Positions 1-8,563 of a DNA stretch of 64,000 nucleotides are shown one piece after another (the stretch's first letter is position 1; the number at the start of each line of letters is the position of its first letter). Source of the DNA: Actibacterium ureilyticum (GTDB taxonomy: Bacteria > Pseudomonadota > Alphaproteobacteria > Rhodobacterales > Rhodobacteraceae); NCBI RefSeq assembly GCF_002285435.1, contig NZ_NSBT01000026.1:124001-188000 (forward strand), written 5' to 3'. Both the position numbers and the translations under genes were made by a program. The notes beneath the pieces are model-generated. The model saw only the letters and a program-made list of their open reading frames with translations. It was not told the DNA's origin and ran no database searches.

Positions 1-90
1 GAGGGGCACAAGCCGCTGGAAGATGGCGATGTGATCGTGGCCAATGACGCGATCTTCAATGAATTCGTGCGCACGATCCGCGACCGCTAG
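1..90 (+). CDS. C-terminal end of an unidentified protein (truncated by window start)
   Basis: Thirty in-frame codons run from the first base to a TAG at 88-90. The visible tail is acidic and hydrophilic and shows no motif I recognise, so no function is offered. Its stop overlaps the stop of the convergent GFA-family gene by about four bases. High-GC third positions fit a genuine coding end. Confidence 0.5.
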   Translation, partial: EGHKPLEDGDVIVANDAIFNEFVRTIRDR

Positions 91-455
91 GTGCTGCGGT
101 CGCTGGGGTGGTTGACCCCGTCGGCCCAGGGCACCGGATCCAGATCGCGCGGGTTCACACCGTCGATCCCGCCCACATTCACACCGTATTCGTTCGGGTT
201 CGACCGCCGTTGGTGGTGGGTATAGATCCCGCAGGTCTTGCAGAAGAAATGCCGCGCCGTGCCGGTCCCGAACTGGTAGAGCGTCAGGTTCTCCGCCCCC
301 TTCACGATCCGCAGCCCGTCCAGCGCGACCGAGGCCGCCATCGCCCCGCGCCGCCGGCAGAACGAACAGTCGCAGCGCCGGGCGCTGGCCAGATCGTCGG
401 TGATATCGACCTCCAGCTCGACGGCACCGCAATGACAGGTCAGGCGTTTCTTCAT
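87..455 (-). CDS. GFA-family (glutathione-dependent formaldehyde-activating/CENP-V type) zinc protein
   Basis: A 122-residue protein with the cysteine pattern of the GFA/CENP-V fold: CHC at residues 7-9, CDCSFC at 28-33 and CKTC at 72-75, which coordinate structural and catalytic-type zinc in this family. Founding members act on S-hydroxymethylglutathione, but most homologues have no proven substrate, so the enzymatic role is open. The start ATG overlaps the stop of the upstream rhomboid gene in an ATGA arrangement, which argues for translational coupling and fixes the start. The length is normal for a single-domain member. The family call is firm; the function is inferred. Confidence 0.85.
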   Translation of the reverse strand: MKKRLTCHCGAVELEVDITDDLASARRCDCSFCRRRGAMAASVALDGLRIVKGAENLTLYQFGTGTARHFFCKTCGIYTHHQRRSNPNEYGVNVGGIDGVNPRDLDPVPWADGVNHPSDRST

Positions 456-1189
456 TTGCGCCGCACCACGGGGATCGAGCTGCGCTGATACCGTGCCTCG
501 GGGTGGGGCGGGTGGCCGTGGGTGCGGTTCCAATAGCGCGGCCCGCCGCGGCGCAGCCAGACCGGTGCCATCAGTGCAAGCCCCGCCAGGAATCCGCCCG
601 CATGGGCCCAATAGGCGACACCGCCCTCTTGCGCGGCGCTGCCGATCCCGCCGAAGAGCTGCAGCGCGAACCAAAGCCCCAGCATGATCCAGGCGGGGAT
701 CGGAAAGATGCGGAAGATGATGATGAAGATGAACAGCACATCCACCCGCGCCTTGGGAAACAGCAGCATATAGCCCCCCATCACCCCCGCGATCGCGCCC
801 GAAGCCCCCACCATCGGCACGCGCGAGCCGGTATCGGCGGCATATTGCAGGAACGCGGCGGCAAACCCGCAGGCCAGATAGAAGCCCAGATAGGGCACAT
901 GGCCCAGCTCGTCTTCCAGGTTGTCGCCGAAGATCCACAGGAAAAGCATGTTGCCGCCCAGATGCATCAGCCCGCCATGCAGGAACATCGAGGTCAGGAA
1001 GCCCTGAAAGCCGCCGCCATTCGACACCGCCGCCGGGACCAGCGCCCAATTGGCAAAGAACTGGTTCAGCCGCGCGGGTTCGGAAAACAGCGGCCAATAG
1101 GACAGGAACACCAGTACATTCACTGCGATCAGCGCATAGGTGACATAGGGCGTGCGTTGGGACGGGTTATGGTCGCGGATCGGAAACAT
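452..1189 (-). CDS. rhomboid family intramembrane serine protease
   Basis: A 245-residue polytopic membrane protein with the rhomboid catalytic dyad: Ser130 in GASGAIAG and His196 in YWAHAGGF. HLGGN (76-80) forms the oxyanion-side motif. About six hydrophobic segments follow a short cytoplasmic N-terminus. Rhomboids cleave transmembrane helices of substrate proteins within the bilayer; the substrate is unknown. The C-terminal 35 residues are basic and proline-rich, probably a cytoplasmic tail. It is first in a two-gene minus-strand unit with the GFA protein, coupled by a 4-bp overlap. Confidence 0.92.
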   Translation of the reverse strand: MFPIRDHNPSQRTPYVTYALIAVNVLVFLSYWPLFSEPARLNQFFANWALVPAAVSNGGGFQGFLTSMFLHGGLMHLGGNMLFLWIFGDNLEDELGHVPYLGFYLACGFAAAFLQYAADTGSRVPMVGASGAIAGVMGGYMLLFPKARVDVLFIFIIIFRIFPIPAWIMLGLWFALQLFGGIGSAAQEGGVAYWAHAGGFLAGLALMAPVWLRRGGPRYWNRTHGHPPHPEARYQRSSIPVVRRK

Positions 1190-1377
1190 GGCGCCACGCT
1201 AGCGGTCTGGCGGAACAGGTCAAGCGGCCATTCCGCGGGGCGTTTCGGGAATGACGTTGCCTGTGTTTTAAGCAGATGCCGCGTTTGTGGGTCATCAAGC
1301 CGGCTGATCGGGCGCGTTTATGCTGCGGCGCGGCGTAATATCTGCGCGATATTGCTGCGATGCGGCATTATCGGGAC

Positions 1378-1923
1378 ATGCGACATTTCATATTCCTTCT
1401 GATGATGGCGGGTGCGCCGTCCGCATGGGCGAGTGACTGTCCCGTACCCCTTGAAAAGAACCCTCGGCAGGCCGAGCTGCTGGACGAGATCCGGTCGGCC
1501 TCTGATTCGCTCAGCGCGCTGCATCTGACCAACCGCATGTGGGAGATCTGGGCCACCGCCCCCGACGACCACGCGCAAGAGCTGCTGAACACGGGAATCG
1601 AACGGCGCGCGATGTATGACCTGAGCGGCGCGCGCAAGGCGTTCGATGCGCTGATCGCGTATTGCCCGGATTACGCCGAAGGCTATAATCAGCGCGCTTT
1701 CGTGTCGGTGATCGAGGGCGACCCGACCCGCGCGCTGCCGGACCTGAACCGCGCCGTGCGCCTGTCGCCGGAACATTTCGCCGCCCGCACCGGGCAGGCG
1801 ATGGTCCTGATGCAGCTTGGCCGCACGCCCGAGGCCGCAACCGCGCTGAAATCGGCGCTGGCGCTGAACCCCTGGCTGCCCGAGCGAATCTTCCTGCAGG
1901 AGCTGGCAGGCCAGGCCACCTGA
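1378..1923 (+). CDS. exported tetratricopeptide-repeat protein
   Basis: Using the ATG at 1378 gives 181 residues beginning MRHFIFLLMMAGAPSAWAS, a clear signal peptide with a likely cleavage after the ASD region; the ATG at 1360 would put six hydrophilic residues before it. The mature part is alpha-helical with two to three TPR-like units, including the GDPTRALPDLNRAVRLSP stretch and the following LGRTPEAATALKSALALNP unit. TPRs mediate protein contacts, so a periplasmic scaffold role is likely. It is monocistronic, between the divergent rhomboid gene and tRNA-Leu. The partner is unknown. Confidence 0.8.
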   Translation: MRHFIFLLMMAGAPSAWASDCPVPLEKNPRQAELLDEIRSASDSLSALHLTNRMWEIWATAPDDHAQELLNTGIERRAMYDLSGARKAFDALIAYCPDYAEGYNQRAFVSVIEGDPTRALPDLNRAVRLSPEHFAARTGQAMVLMQLGRTPEAATALKSALALNPWLPERIFLQELAGQAT

Positions 1924-1986
1924 CACGGCGCCTGTTGTGCGCCGCGCCCCGTCGCGCTAGGACTGGTTCCGGCCCAATCGGCTTGG

Positions 1987-2072
1987 GCGGGCGTGATGGA
2001 ATGGTAGACATATCGGACTTAAAATCCGAAGGGCGTATGCCCGTGTGGGTTCGAGTCCCACCGCCCGTACCA
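1987..2072 (+). tRNA. tRNA-Leu (anticodon TAA)
   Basis: A 7-bp acceptor stem pairs 1987-1993 with 2062-2068, with one G-T pair and the CCA encoded at 2070-2072. The anticodon arm has a CTTAAAA loop, so the anticodon is TAA. A long class II variable arm and a GGTTCGAGTCC T arm complete the fold. The 86-nt length is normal for leucine. Confidence 0.97.
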
Positions 2073-2276
2073 TACCGGAAAGTCGCCTAAATTCGTCGCA
2101 TTCGACCAAGTCTGCCGCGAATTCTGCGACAAAATTAATCGAATATGTTTTCTGCCGCCGGTGCCGCGATGGAAACTTTGACCATTGCAACCACTTCAAA
2201 CAGTGGTACCGTTCATGAAAGCCGACGATGATCGGTACATCCATCCGGGAAGGGTGGGACAACAGGGGAGTAATTC

Positions 2277-3368
2277 GTGACCGCCGTGTCCGAGCAAGAT
2301 TTCGTGGTCTTCGACCACGTCCAAAAGAGCTATGACGGGGAAACGCTCGTCGTCAAAGACCTGAACCTTTCGATTGGCAAGGGCGAATTTCTGACAATGC
2401 TGGGGCCGTCGGGGTCGGGCAAGACGACCTGTCTGATGATGCTGGCGGGGTTCGAGACCGCAACGCATGGCGAGATCCTGCTGGACGGCAACCCGATCAA
2501 CAACATCCCGCCGCACAAGCGCGGGATCGGCATGGTCTTCCAGAACTATGCGCTGTTCCCGCATATGAGCGTGGCCGAGAACCTGGCCTTTCCGCTGGAA
2601 GTGCGCGGCTGGGGCAAGTCCGAGCGCGAGGACAAGGTCAAGCGCGCGCTGGACATGGTCCAGATGGGCGATTTCGGTGGCCGCCGTCCGGCGCAATTGT
2701 CGGGTGGGCAGCAGCAGCGGATCGCGCTGGCGCGGGCGCTGGTCTTCGACCCGGCGCTGGTGCTGATGGACGAACCGCTGGGCGCGCTGGACAAGCAGCT
2801 GCGCGAGCATATGCAATACGAGATCAAGCACCTGCACGAAAGCCTGGGCATCACCGTGGTCTATGTAACCCATGACCAGTCCGAGGCGCTGACCATGTCC
2901 GACCGGGTCGCTGTGTTCGACGACGGCCGGATCCAGCAACTGGCGCCGCCATCGGCCCTGTACGAGCAGCCGATGAACAGCTTCGTTGCGCAATTCATCG
3001 GTGAAAACAACAAGTTGTCGGGCAAGGTCAAGGCGCTGGATGGCGACATCGCCACGGTCGAACTGGACAATGGCGCAAGCTGCACCGCGCTGGCGGTCAA
3101 TTGCGGCGCCGTGGGCAGCCCGACGCTGATTTCGGTGCGGCCCGAACGCGTGAGCGTCGCCGCGGCCGATGGCCCGAACACGACCGAAGCGCAGGTCAAG
3201 GAGCTGATCTATCTTGGCGACCACATCCGCTGCCGTCTGAACGTGCACGGCAATGACGAGTTCATCGTCAAGGTCCCCAATGCGGCCGGACATTCACATC
3301 TGACGGTGGGCGAAACCACCCGTGTGTCCTGGCTGGCCGAGGATGCGCGCGCGCTGGACGCGGCGTGA
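2277..3368 (+). CDS. potA: polyamine-type ABC transporter, ATP-binding protein (PotA-like)
   Basis: A 363-residue ABC ATPase with Walker A GPSGSGKTT (43-51), Q-loop in MVFQNYALFP, signature LSGGQQQR (141-148), Walker B LVLMDEP (161-167) and switch His199. A C-terminal TOBE-type regulatory domain covers about 240-360, as in spermidine/putrescine ATPases. It energises import through the two permeases encoded downstream. The start is a GTG preceded by GGGGAG about eight bases upstream; a second in-frame GTG lies nine bases inside. Exact substrate (polyamine or related amine) cannot be read from sequence. Confidence 0.9.
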   Translation: MTAVSEQDFVVFDHVQKSYDGETLVVKDLNLSIGKGEFLTMLGPSGSGKTTCLMMLAGFETATHGEILLDGNPINNIPPHKRGIGMVFQNYALFPHMSVAENLAFPLEVRGWGKSEREDKVKRALDMVQMGDFGGRRPAQLSGGQQQRIALARALVFDPALVLMDEPLGALDKQLREHMQYEIKHLHESLGITVVYVTHDQSEALTMSDRVAVFDDGRIQQLAPPSALYEQPMNSFVAQFIGENNKLSGKVKALDGDIATVELDNGASCTALAVNCGAVGSPTLISVRPERVSVAAADGPNTTEAQVKELIYLGDHIRCRLNVHGNDEFIVKVPNAAGHSHLTVGETTRVSWLAEDARALDAA

Positions 3369-3441
3369 CATCCCACTCAAGCGGGCGCGCAGGGACGCGC
3401 CCCGCAAAACGTTAAGTATGTCGCAACATGGGAGACGACTT

Positions 3442-4518
3442 ATGAAGAAAACTCTGGTTCTGACGACGGCATTGACCGGTCTGGCCTTCACCGCTTCGGC
3501 GGCCGAGGTGACGGTGATGTCCTGGGGGGGCGCCTATACCAAATCGCAGGTTGAAGCGTATCACAAACCCTTCACCGCCGAGACCGGGATCACCGTGAAT
3601 TCGGTCGACGCGGACAACCCCGCGACGCCGATCAAGGCCCAGGTCGAAGCTGGCAACGTTTCGGTCGATGTGGCCGACGTAGAGCTGTCAGATGCGATCC
3701 GCCTGTGTGACGAAGGCCTGCTGGAAGAGATTGATACCACACTGCTGACGGCGGCCCCTGATGGGACGCCTGCGACAGAGGATTTCATCGACGGGTCTTT
3801 GCATGATTGCGCCGTGGCCAATATCGTTTGGACCACGCTGATTGGCTATGACAAAGACAAGCTGGGCGGCACCGAGCCGACATCCATCGCTGATTTTTTC
3901 GATCTTGAGAAATATCCTGGAAAACGCGGGATGCGCAAAGCGGCCAAAACAACGCTGGAAATGGCGTTGATGGGTGATGGGGTTCCAGCCGCAGAGGTTT
4001 ATGAGGTGCTCGCGACCGATGAAGGTGTTGATCGGGCATTTGCCAAGCTGGACAGCATCAAGGATGAGGTCATCTGGTGGGAAGCCGGTGCGCAGCCGCC
4101 GCAGCTGTTGGCTGACGGAGAAGTGACCATGACTGTGGTCTGGAACGGTCGGATCTTCAATGCGATTGCAGAAGAGGGCAAACCGTTTGGCCTGCTTTGG
4201 GACGGTCAGATCTATGATCTAGACTTGTTTGTTGTCCCCAAAGGCGCACCGAACAAAGACGAAGCCATGGAGTTTATCAAGTTCTCGACCGCGACCGAGC
4301 AACTTGCAAATCAGGCCAGCTGGATACCCTACGGCCCTGCGCGCAAGTCTTCGATTGAAAAGGTTGGCAGCTTCCACAGTGACCCCTCTATCGATATGAA
4401 GGTTCACATGCCTACCACTGAAGAGCATCTTGCCAATGCGGTTCAAAACGACTTCGAGTTCTGGGTCGATTATGACGCCGAGCTGAACGAGCGTTTCAAC
4501 GCTTGGCTCGCCAACTGA
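3442..4518 (+). CDS. potD: ABC transporter periplasmic substrate-binding protein (PotD-like)
   Basis: A 358-residue protein with signal peptide MKKTLVLTTALTGLAFTASA and a mature start resembling polyamine-binding proteins (VTVMSWGGAYTKSQ). The ATG at 3442 has GGAGA nine to eleven bases upstream, preferred over an ATG further 5' that would bury the signal peptide. It delivers the ligand to the PotB/PotC-like permeases. The first ~250 bases match the neighbours' codon use, whereas from about 3700 to the stop third positions shift markedly toward A/T (for example GCT, GAT, GTT, GAA), unlike flanking genes. A strong terminator follows directly. Role confident, ligand uncertain. Confidence 0.9.
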   Translation: MKKTLVLTTALTGLAFTASAAEVTVMSWGGAYTKSQVEAYHKPFTAETGITVNSVDADNPATPIKAQVEAGNVSVDVADVELSDAIRLCDEGLLEEIDTTLLTAAPDGTPATEDFIDGSLHDCAVANIVWTTLIGYDKDKLGGTEPTSIADFFDLEKYPGKRGMRKAAKTTLEMALMGDGVPAAEVYEVLATDEGVDRAFAKLDSIKDEVIWWEAGAQPPQLLADGEVTMTVVWNGRIFNAIAEEGKPFGLLWDGQIYDLDLFVVPKGAPNKDEAMEFIKFSTATEQLANQASWIPYGPARKSSIEKVGSFHSDPSIDMKVHMPTTEEHLANAVQNDFEFWVDYDAELNERFNAWLAN

Positions 4519-4527
4519 TGCAAATAA

Positions 4528-4561
4528 CGGGCCCGGCGCGTCATGCGCCGGGCCCGATTTT
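4528..4561 (+). terminator. intrinsic terminator after the binding-protein gene
   Basis: A perfect 12-bp stem pairs 4528-4539 with 4545-4556 around a 5-nt GTCAT loop, followed by ATTTT. It lies inside the ABC operon, between the binding protein and permease genes. It probably makes the permeases a minority read-through product, as is common for importers that need excess binding protein. Confidence 0.88.
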
Positions 4562-4608
4562 CGACCCCGGATATCCCGGGCTGAATTCCCAAGACCAGAG
4601 GGCTCCGA

Positions 4609-5916
4609 ATGAGCGACGCGGCAGTTTTCAGCGACATCACAACGCAAACGGACAGTCTGACCACCGCCGACGGGCGTCCGTTGAAAGCCGCACTTGCCGC
4701 GGCACAGGCCCGCGCCAGACGCCGGGCTTTTTTCCTGGTTCTTCCGTTGCTGGCCTTTGTCCTGTTGACCTTTGTGGCGCCCATCGGCCAGATGCTTCAC
4801 CGGTCGGTGCACAATCCCGGCTTCACCGAACATCACGACATCGCCTCGGGCGCCAAAACCCCGATCATGGTGAACCTGCGCCAGTGGTTCGATGACAATG
4901 CCGATGCCGCCCCGGACGAGACCGCCTATGCCGCGCTGGCCGCTGACCTGCTGGTTTTGCGCGATCTGAAAGCTGCAGGCAATGTCGGGACGCGGATCAA
5001 CTATGAACGGGCCGGTTCACGATCCTTGTTCACCAAGGCGGCGCGGAATGCCAAGAAGCTGGAACCGCCCTATACCGAGGCGATCCTGGATCTGGACGAG
5101 GATTGGGGTGATCCTGCGCTGTGGCAGGTGATGCGCGGCGCGTCTTCGGCCTATACGCTGAATTTCTATCTGGCGGCGATCGACAAGACCCGCGATGCGG
5201 GGGGCAATGTGGTGGCGGTGGACGAGGTGCGGCAGGTCTATGTCAAACTGTTCCTGCGCACGCTGTTCCTGTCGCTGTTGATCACCGTGCTGTGCTTCGT
5301 CCTGGCCTTTCCCATTGCGCATCTGCTGGCGACGCTGCCGCTGCGCTATTCCAACCTGCTGATGATCTTCGTGCTGCTGCCGTTCTGGACTTCGCTTCTG
5401 GTGCGGACGACCAGTTGGATCGTGTTGCTGCAAAGCGAAGGGGTGCTGAACGACGCGATGGTGGCGACGGGCATCCTGGCCGACGAGAACCGGATTCAGA
5501 TGATGTACAATCAGGCCGGCACGATCATCGCGATGACGCATATCCTGCTGCCCTTCATGGTGCTGCCACTCTATTCGGTGATGCGACCGATCGACAAATC
5601 CTATGTGCGTGCAGCCCGATCGCTGGGCGCGACAAGCTGGACCGCCTTCCGCCGGATCTATTTCCCGCAGACGGTGCCGGGGATCGGGGCTGGGGCGCTG
5701 CTGGTGTTCATCCTCGCCGTGGGCTATTATATTACTCCCGCTTTGGTGGGGGGCGCCGATGGTCAGCTGATTTCGAATTTCATCGCCTATCACATGACCA
5801 AATCGCTGAACTGGTCGCTGGCCGCCGCACTGGCCGCGATCCTGCTGGGCGGTATCCTGATCCTCTACTGGCTGTATGACCAGCTGGTGGGCATCGACAA
5901 TCTGAAGCTGGGGTAA
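4609..5916 (+). CDS. potB: ABC transporter permease, PotB-like, with a large periplasmic insert
   Basis: A 435-residue inner-membrane permease, well above the ~280 of E. coli PotB. After a first membrane helix (about 42-62) a hydrophilic stretch of roughly 130 residues, rich in D, A and W, precedes the conventional block of five helices. The EAA-type cytoplasmic loop contains RAARSLGATSWTAFRRIYFPQ, the ATPase docking motif. It pairs with the PotC-like protein five bases downstream. A related insert is known in some alphaproteobacterial homologues, but its role is not established. Start ATG at 4609 follows the terminator by about 50 bases. Confidence 0.88.
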   Translation: MSDAAVFSDITTQTDSLTTADGRPLKAALAAAQARARRRAFFLVLPLLAFVLLTFVAPIGQMLHRSVHNPGFTEHHDIASGAKTPIMVNLRQWFDDNADAAPDETAYAALAADLLVLRDLKAAGNVGTRINYERAGSRSLFTKAARNAKKLEPPYTEAILDLDEDWGDPALWQVMRGASSAYTLNFYLAAIDKTRDAGGNVVAVDEVRQVYVKLFLRTLFLSLLITVLCFVLAFPIAHLLATLPLRYSNLLMIFVLLPFWTSLLVRTTSWIVLLQSEGVLNDAMVATGILADENRIQMMYNQAGTIIAMTHILLPFMVLPLYSVMRPIDKSYVRAARSLGATSWTAFRRIYFPQTVPGIGAGALLVFILAVGYYITPALVGGADGQLISNFIAYHMTKSLNWSLAAALAAILLGGILILYWLYDQLVGIDNLKLG

Positions 5917-5921
5917 GGAAC

Positions 5922-6833
5922 ATGGCGCTGCCCAAACACGCATCCACGCTGGAACGCATCTGGCATTACACCTATCTGGCGATCTGCGCGCTGATCTTCC
6001 TGTTCCTGATCGCGCCGATCCTGATCGTGATCCCGCTGAGCTTCAACGCCGAGCCCTACTTCACCTTCACCGAGAAGATGCTGAACCTCGACCCCGAGGG
6101 GTATTCGACCCGCTGGTACGATCTGCTGCTGACCTTTGGCATGGCCGCGCCCGACGCGCCGCGCGACAGCAGCTGGTGGGCCGATGTCTGGGCCAATGCG
6201 CAATGGGTGAACGCGGCCAAGAACTCGGTCATCATCGGCTTCTTCTCGACCCTGCTGGCCACGGTGCTGGGCACGCTGGCGGCGCTGGGTCTGAGCCGTC
6301 CGGAAATGCCGTTCCGGCGGGCGATCATGGCGGTGCTGATCTCGCCCATGATCGTGCCGATCATCATCACCGCGACCGGGCTTTTCTTCTTCTATTCCAT
6401 GACCGGTCTGGCCAACACCTATATCGGGATCATCATGGCGCATGCGACGCTGGGCATCCCGTTCGTGATCATCACGGTGACGGCGACGCTGGTGGGGTTC
6501 GACCATTCGCTGACCCGCGCGGCGGCCAGCCTGGGGGCCAATCCGACGACCACGTTTTTCAAGATCATCATGCCGCTCATCCTGCCCGGCGTGATCTCGG
6601 GCGCGCTCTTTGCCTTTGTCACCAGCTTTGACGAGGTCGTGGTGGTGCTGTTCGTGGCCGCCCATGACCAGCAGACAATCCCGCGCCAGATGTGGAACGG
6701 CATTCGCGAACAGATCAGCCCGGCGATCCTGTCGGTGGCAACGATCCTGGTTCTGGTGTCGATTGCACTGCTGACCACGGTCGAGCTGCTGCGGCGCCGG
6801 TCGGAGCGTCTGCGCGGGCTCAGCCCCGGCTGA
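5922..6833 (+). CDS. potC: ABC transporter permease, PotC-like
   Basis: A 303-residue permease with about six membrane helices. The EAA loop reads TRAAASLGANPTTTFFKIIMP. An extra hydrophilic loop of some 50 residues (about 50-100) sits between helices one and two, mirroring the insert in its partner, so the two may form a joint periplasmic vestibule (inference). It follows the first permease gene after five bases, with AAGGA as ribosome site. Its TGA directly abuts the convergent AEC gene, so transcription from both sides meets here. Confidence 0.9.
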   Translation: MALPKHASTLERIWHYTYLAICALIFLFLIAPILIVIPLSFNAEPYFTFTEKMLNLDPEGYSTRWYDLLLTFGMAAPDAPRDSSWWADVWANAQWVNAAKNSVIIGFFSTLLATVLGTLAALGLSRPEMPFRRAIMAVLISPMIVPIIITATGLFFFYSMTGLANTYIGIIMAHATLGIPFVIITVTATLVGFDHSLTRAAASLGANPTTTFFKIIMPLILPGVISGALFAFVTSFDEVVVVLFVAAHDQQTIPRQMWNGIREQISPAILSVATILVLVSIALLTTVELLRRRSERLRGLSPG

Positions 6834-7763
6834 TCACGGCAGCAGCGCCAGCCATAGCCACACCGTCACAATGGACCCGGCCGTGCCCACCAGCACGGCC
6901 GATGCCGCGACCCGCTTGGCCACCCCGTACATGTTGGCAAAGATATAGGTGTTGACCCCCGGCGCCATCGCCGCCGTCACCACGGCCGAGCGCAGCTGGT
7001 CCAGCGACAGCCCGTTCAGCTTGGCCATGCCGAAGGTGATCGACGGGTGCAGGATCAGCGACACCGCACAGATGTAAAGCACGGTCTTCATGTCACCCTC
7101 GGGGCGATAGCGGTAAAGCACCCCGCCCAGCCCGAACAGCGCCGCGGGCAGGGCGGCGCGGGTGATCAGGTCGATCGCATCGGTCAGCACACCGGGCAGC
7201 GGCAGACCGGTCAGGTTCACCGTGAACCCCAGCGCGATCCCCACCACCAGCGCGTTGGAAAACATCGCCTTCAGGATGGATTTGACGGTCTGCAGCCCGC
7301 CGCTGCCCTGGCTGCGCACGATCTCCATCGCGGTGATGCCGATGCCATAGCACAGCGGCGAATGGATCGCGATGATGGCGAAATTGGCGGTCAGCGCGTC
7401 GGCGCCATAGGCCCGTTCGGTGATCGGCAGCCCCAGCAGAAGCGAGTTCGAGAAGAGCCCGATGAAGCCGATGGCCACGCTGTCCTGCCAGGGGCGGCCA
7501 AACAGGAACCGCGCGCCCAGCAGCCCGGCGGCAAACCCGGTCACCGCGCCGGTATAAAAGCTGACCAGCAGCGACAGGTCGAAATTCTGCGACAGGTCCA
7601 GCGACGAGATCGCCCGGAACAGCAGCGCGGGTATGGCGAATTTTTGGGTGAAGACCATCAGCCCGTCGACGCCCGCATCCGAAAACAGCCCGCGCCACAC
7701 GGCGACATAGCCGGCCCCCAGCACCAGGAAGACCGGCAGAATGACATCCAGAAGCGCCTGCAT
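6834..7763 (-). CDS. AEC (auxin efflux carrier) family transporter
   Basis: A 309-residue membrane protein with about ten hydrophobic helices in two repeated halves, as in the AEC family, whose bacterial members include malonate and other organic-acid transporters. The helix-end motifs around LLGLPITERAYG and MAPGVNTYIFANMYGV fit the family. Substrate is unknown. It is the last gene of the long minus-strand operon beginning at the SPOR lipoprotein; its ATG shares one base with the stop of the preceding hydrolase gene. Confidence 0.85.
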   Translation of the reverse strand: MQALLDVILPVFLVLGAGYVAVWRGLFSDAGVDGLMVFTQKFAIPALLFRAISSLDLSQNFDLSLLVSFYTGAVTGFAAGLLGARFLFGRPWQDSVAIGFIGLFSNSLLLGLPITERAYGADALTANFAIIAIHSPLCYGIGITAMEIVRSQGSGGLQTVKSILKAMFSNALVVGIALGFTVNLTGLPLPGVLTDAIDLITRAALPAALFGLGGVLYRYRPEGDMKTVLYICAVSLILHPSITFGMAKLNGLSLDQLRSAVVTAAMAPGVNTYIFANMYGVAKRVAASAVLVGTAGSIVTVWLWLALLP

Positions 7764-8563
7764 CAGCCCCTCGCGTCGATGGTCAGCCCGTCATGGGCGG
7801 GCACGATATGGTCGGGTGTTTCGGCGGCGACCGTGGCATAGTCCAGGTCGATATGCATGTTGGTCAGCACCGCGCGTTTCGGCGCCAGCCGGTCGATGGC
7901 CGCCAGCGCCTGATCCAGGTTGAAATGCGTCGGATGCGGGGTGCGGCGCAGCGCGTCGATGATCAGGCAATCGAGGCCTTCGAGCACGCCCCAGCTGCCC
8001 TCATACATCTCGGCCACATCGGGCAGGTACGCCACATCGCCCACCCGGAACCCCAGCGCATCGATGGAGCCGTGATTGACCCGGAACGGGCGCAGCGTGA
8101 CGGGGCCGCCCGCGCCGTCGATCACCACGTCGCCGTCGATCGTGTGCATCTCCAGGATCGGGGGATAGGGCGAGCCGTCGGGCTGGATGAAGGCATAGCC
8201 GAAGCGTGACAGCAGGTCGTTCTGGGTGTTGCCATCGGCCCAGACCGGCAGGCGGGCGCGCATGTTGAAGACGATCTGGCGCAGGTCGTCCAACCCGTGC
8301 ACGTGATCGGCGTGCGAATGGGTATAGACCACCGCATCCAGCGTGCCCACGCCCGCGCGCAGCAATTGCTGGCGCAGATCGGGCGAGGTGTCGATCAGCA
8401 CCCGCGTGACCCCGCCCGAGGGCGCGGTGCGCTCAACCAGCAGCGAACAGCGGGTGCGGCTGTTGCGCGGCTCGTCGGGGTCGCAATCGCCCCAATGCCC
8501 GCCCAGCCGGGGCACGCCGCCCGACGATCCGCAGCCCAGAATGGTAAAGCGCGTGCCCGTCAT
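7763..8563 (-). CDS. metallo-beta-lactamase-fold hydrolase (PhnP-like)
   Basis: A 266-residue protein with the metal-binding THSHADHVHG motif (His82, His84, Asp86, His87) and later histidines in FRVNHGSID and NMHIDLDY. Residues 8-20 (ILGCGSSGGVPRLG) match the start of the PhnP/cyclic phosphodiesterase-like branch. Some members hydrolyse 5-phosphoribosyl cyclic phosphate, but here there are no phn genes and the substrate is unknown. The start ATG at 8561-8563 overlaps the tatD stop. A longer reading frame extends upstream but would run through tatD and is rejected. Confidence 0.87.
   Translation of the reverse strand: MTGTRFTILGCGSSGGVPRLGGHWGDCDPDEPRNSRTRCSLLVERTAPSGGVTRVLIDTSPDLRQQLLRAGVGTLDAVVYTHSHADHVHGLDDLRQIVFNMRARLPVWADGNTQNDLLSRFGYAFIQPDGSPYPPILEMHTIDGDVVIDGAGGPVTLRPFRVNHGSIDALGFRVGDVAYLPDVAEMYEGSWGVLEGLDCLIIDALRRTPHPTHFNLDQALAAIDRLAPKRAVLTNMHIDLDYATVAAETPDHIVPAHDGLTIDARG

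Noticed and set aside
2073-2276. Promoter for the polyamine ABC operon (TTGACC at 2178)
   Set aside because: No acceptable -10 at 16-18 bp; not listed as a feature.
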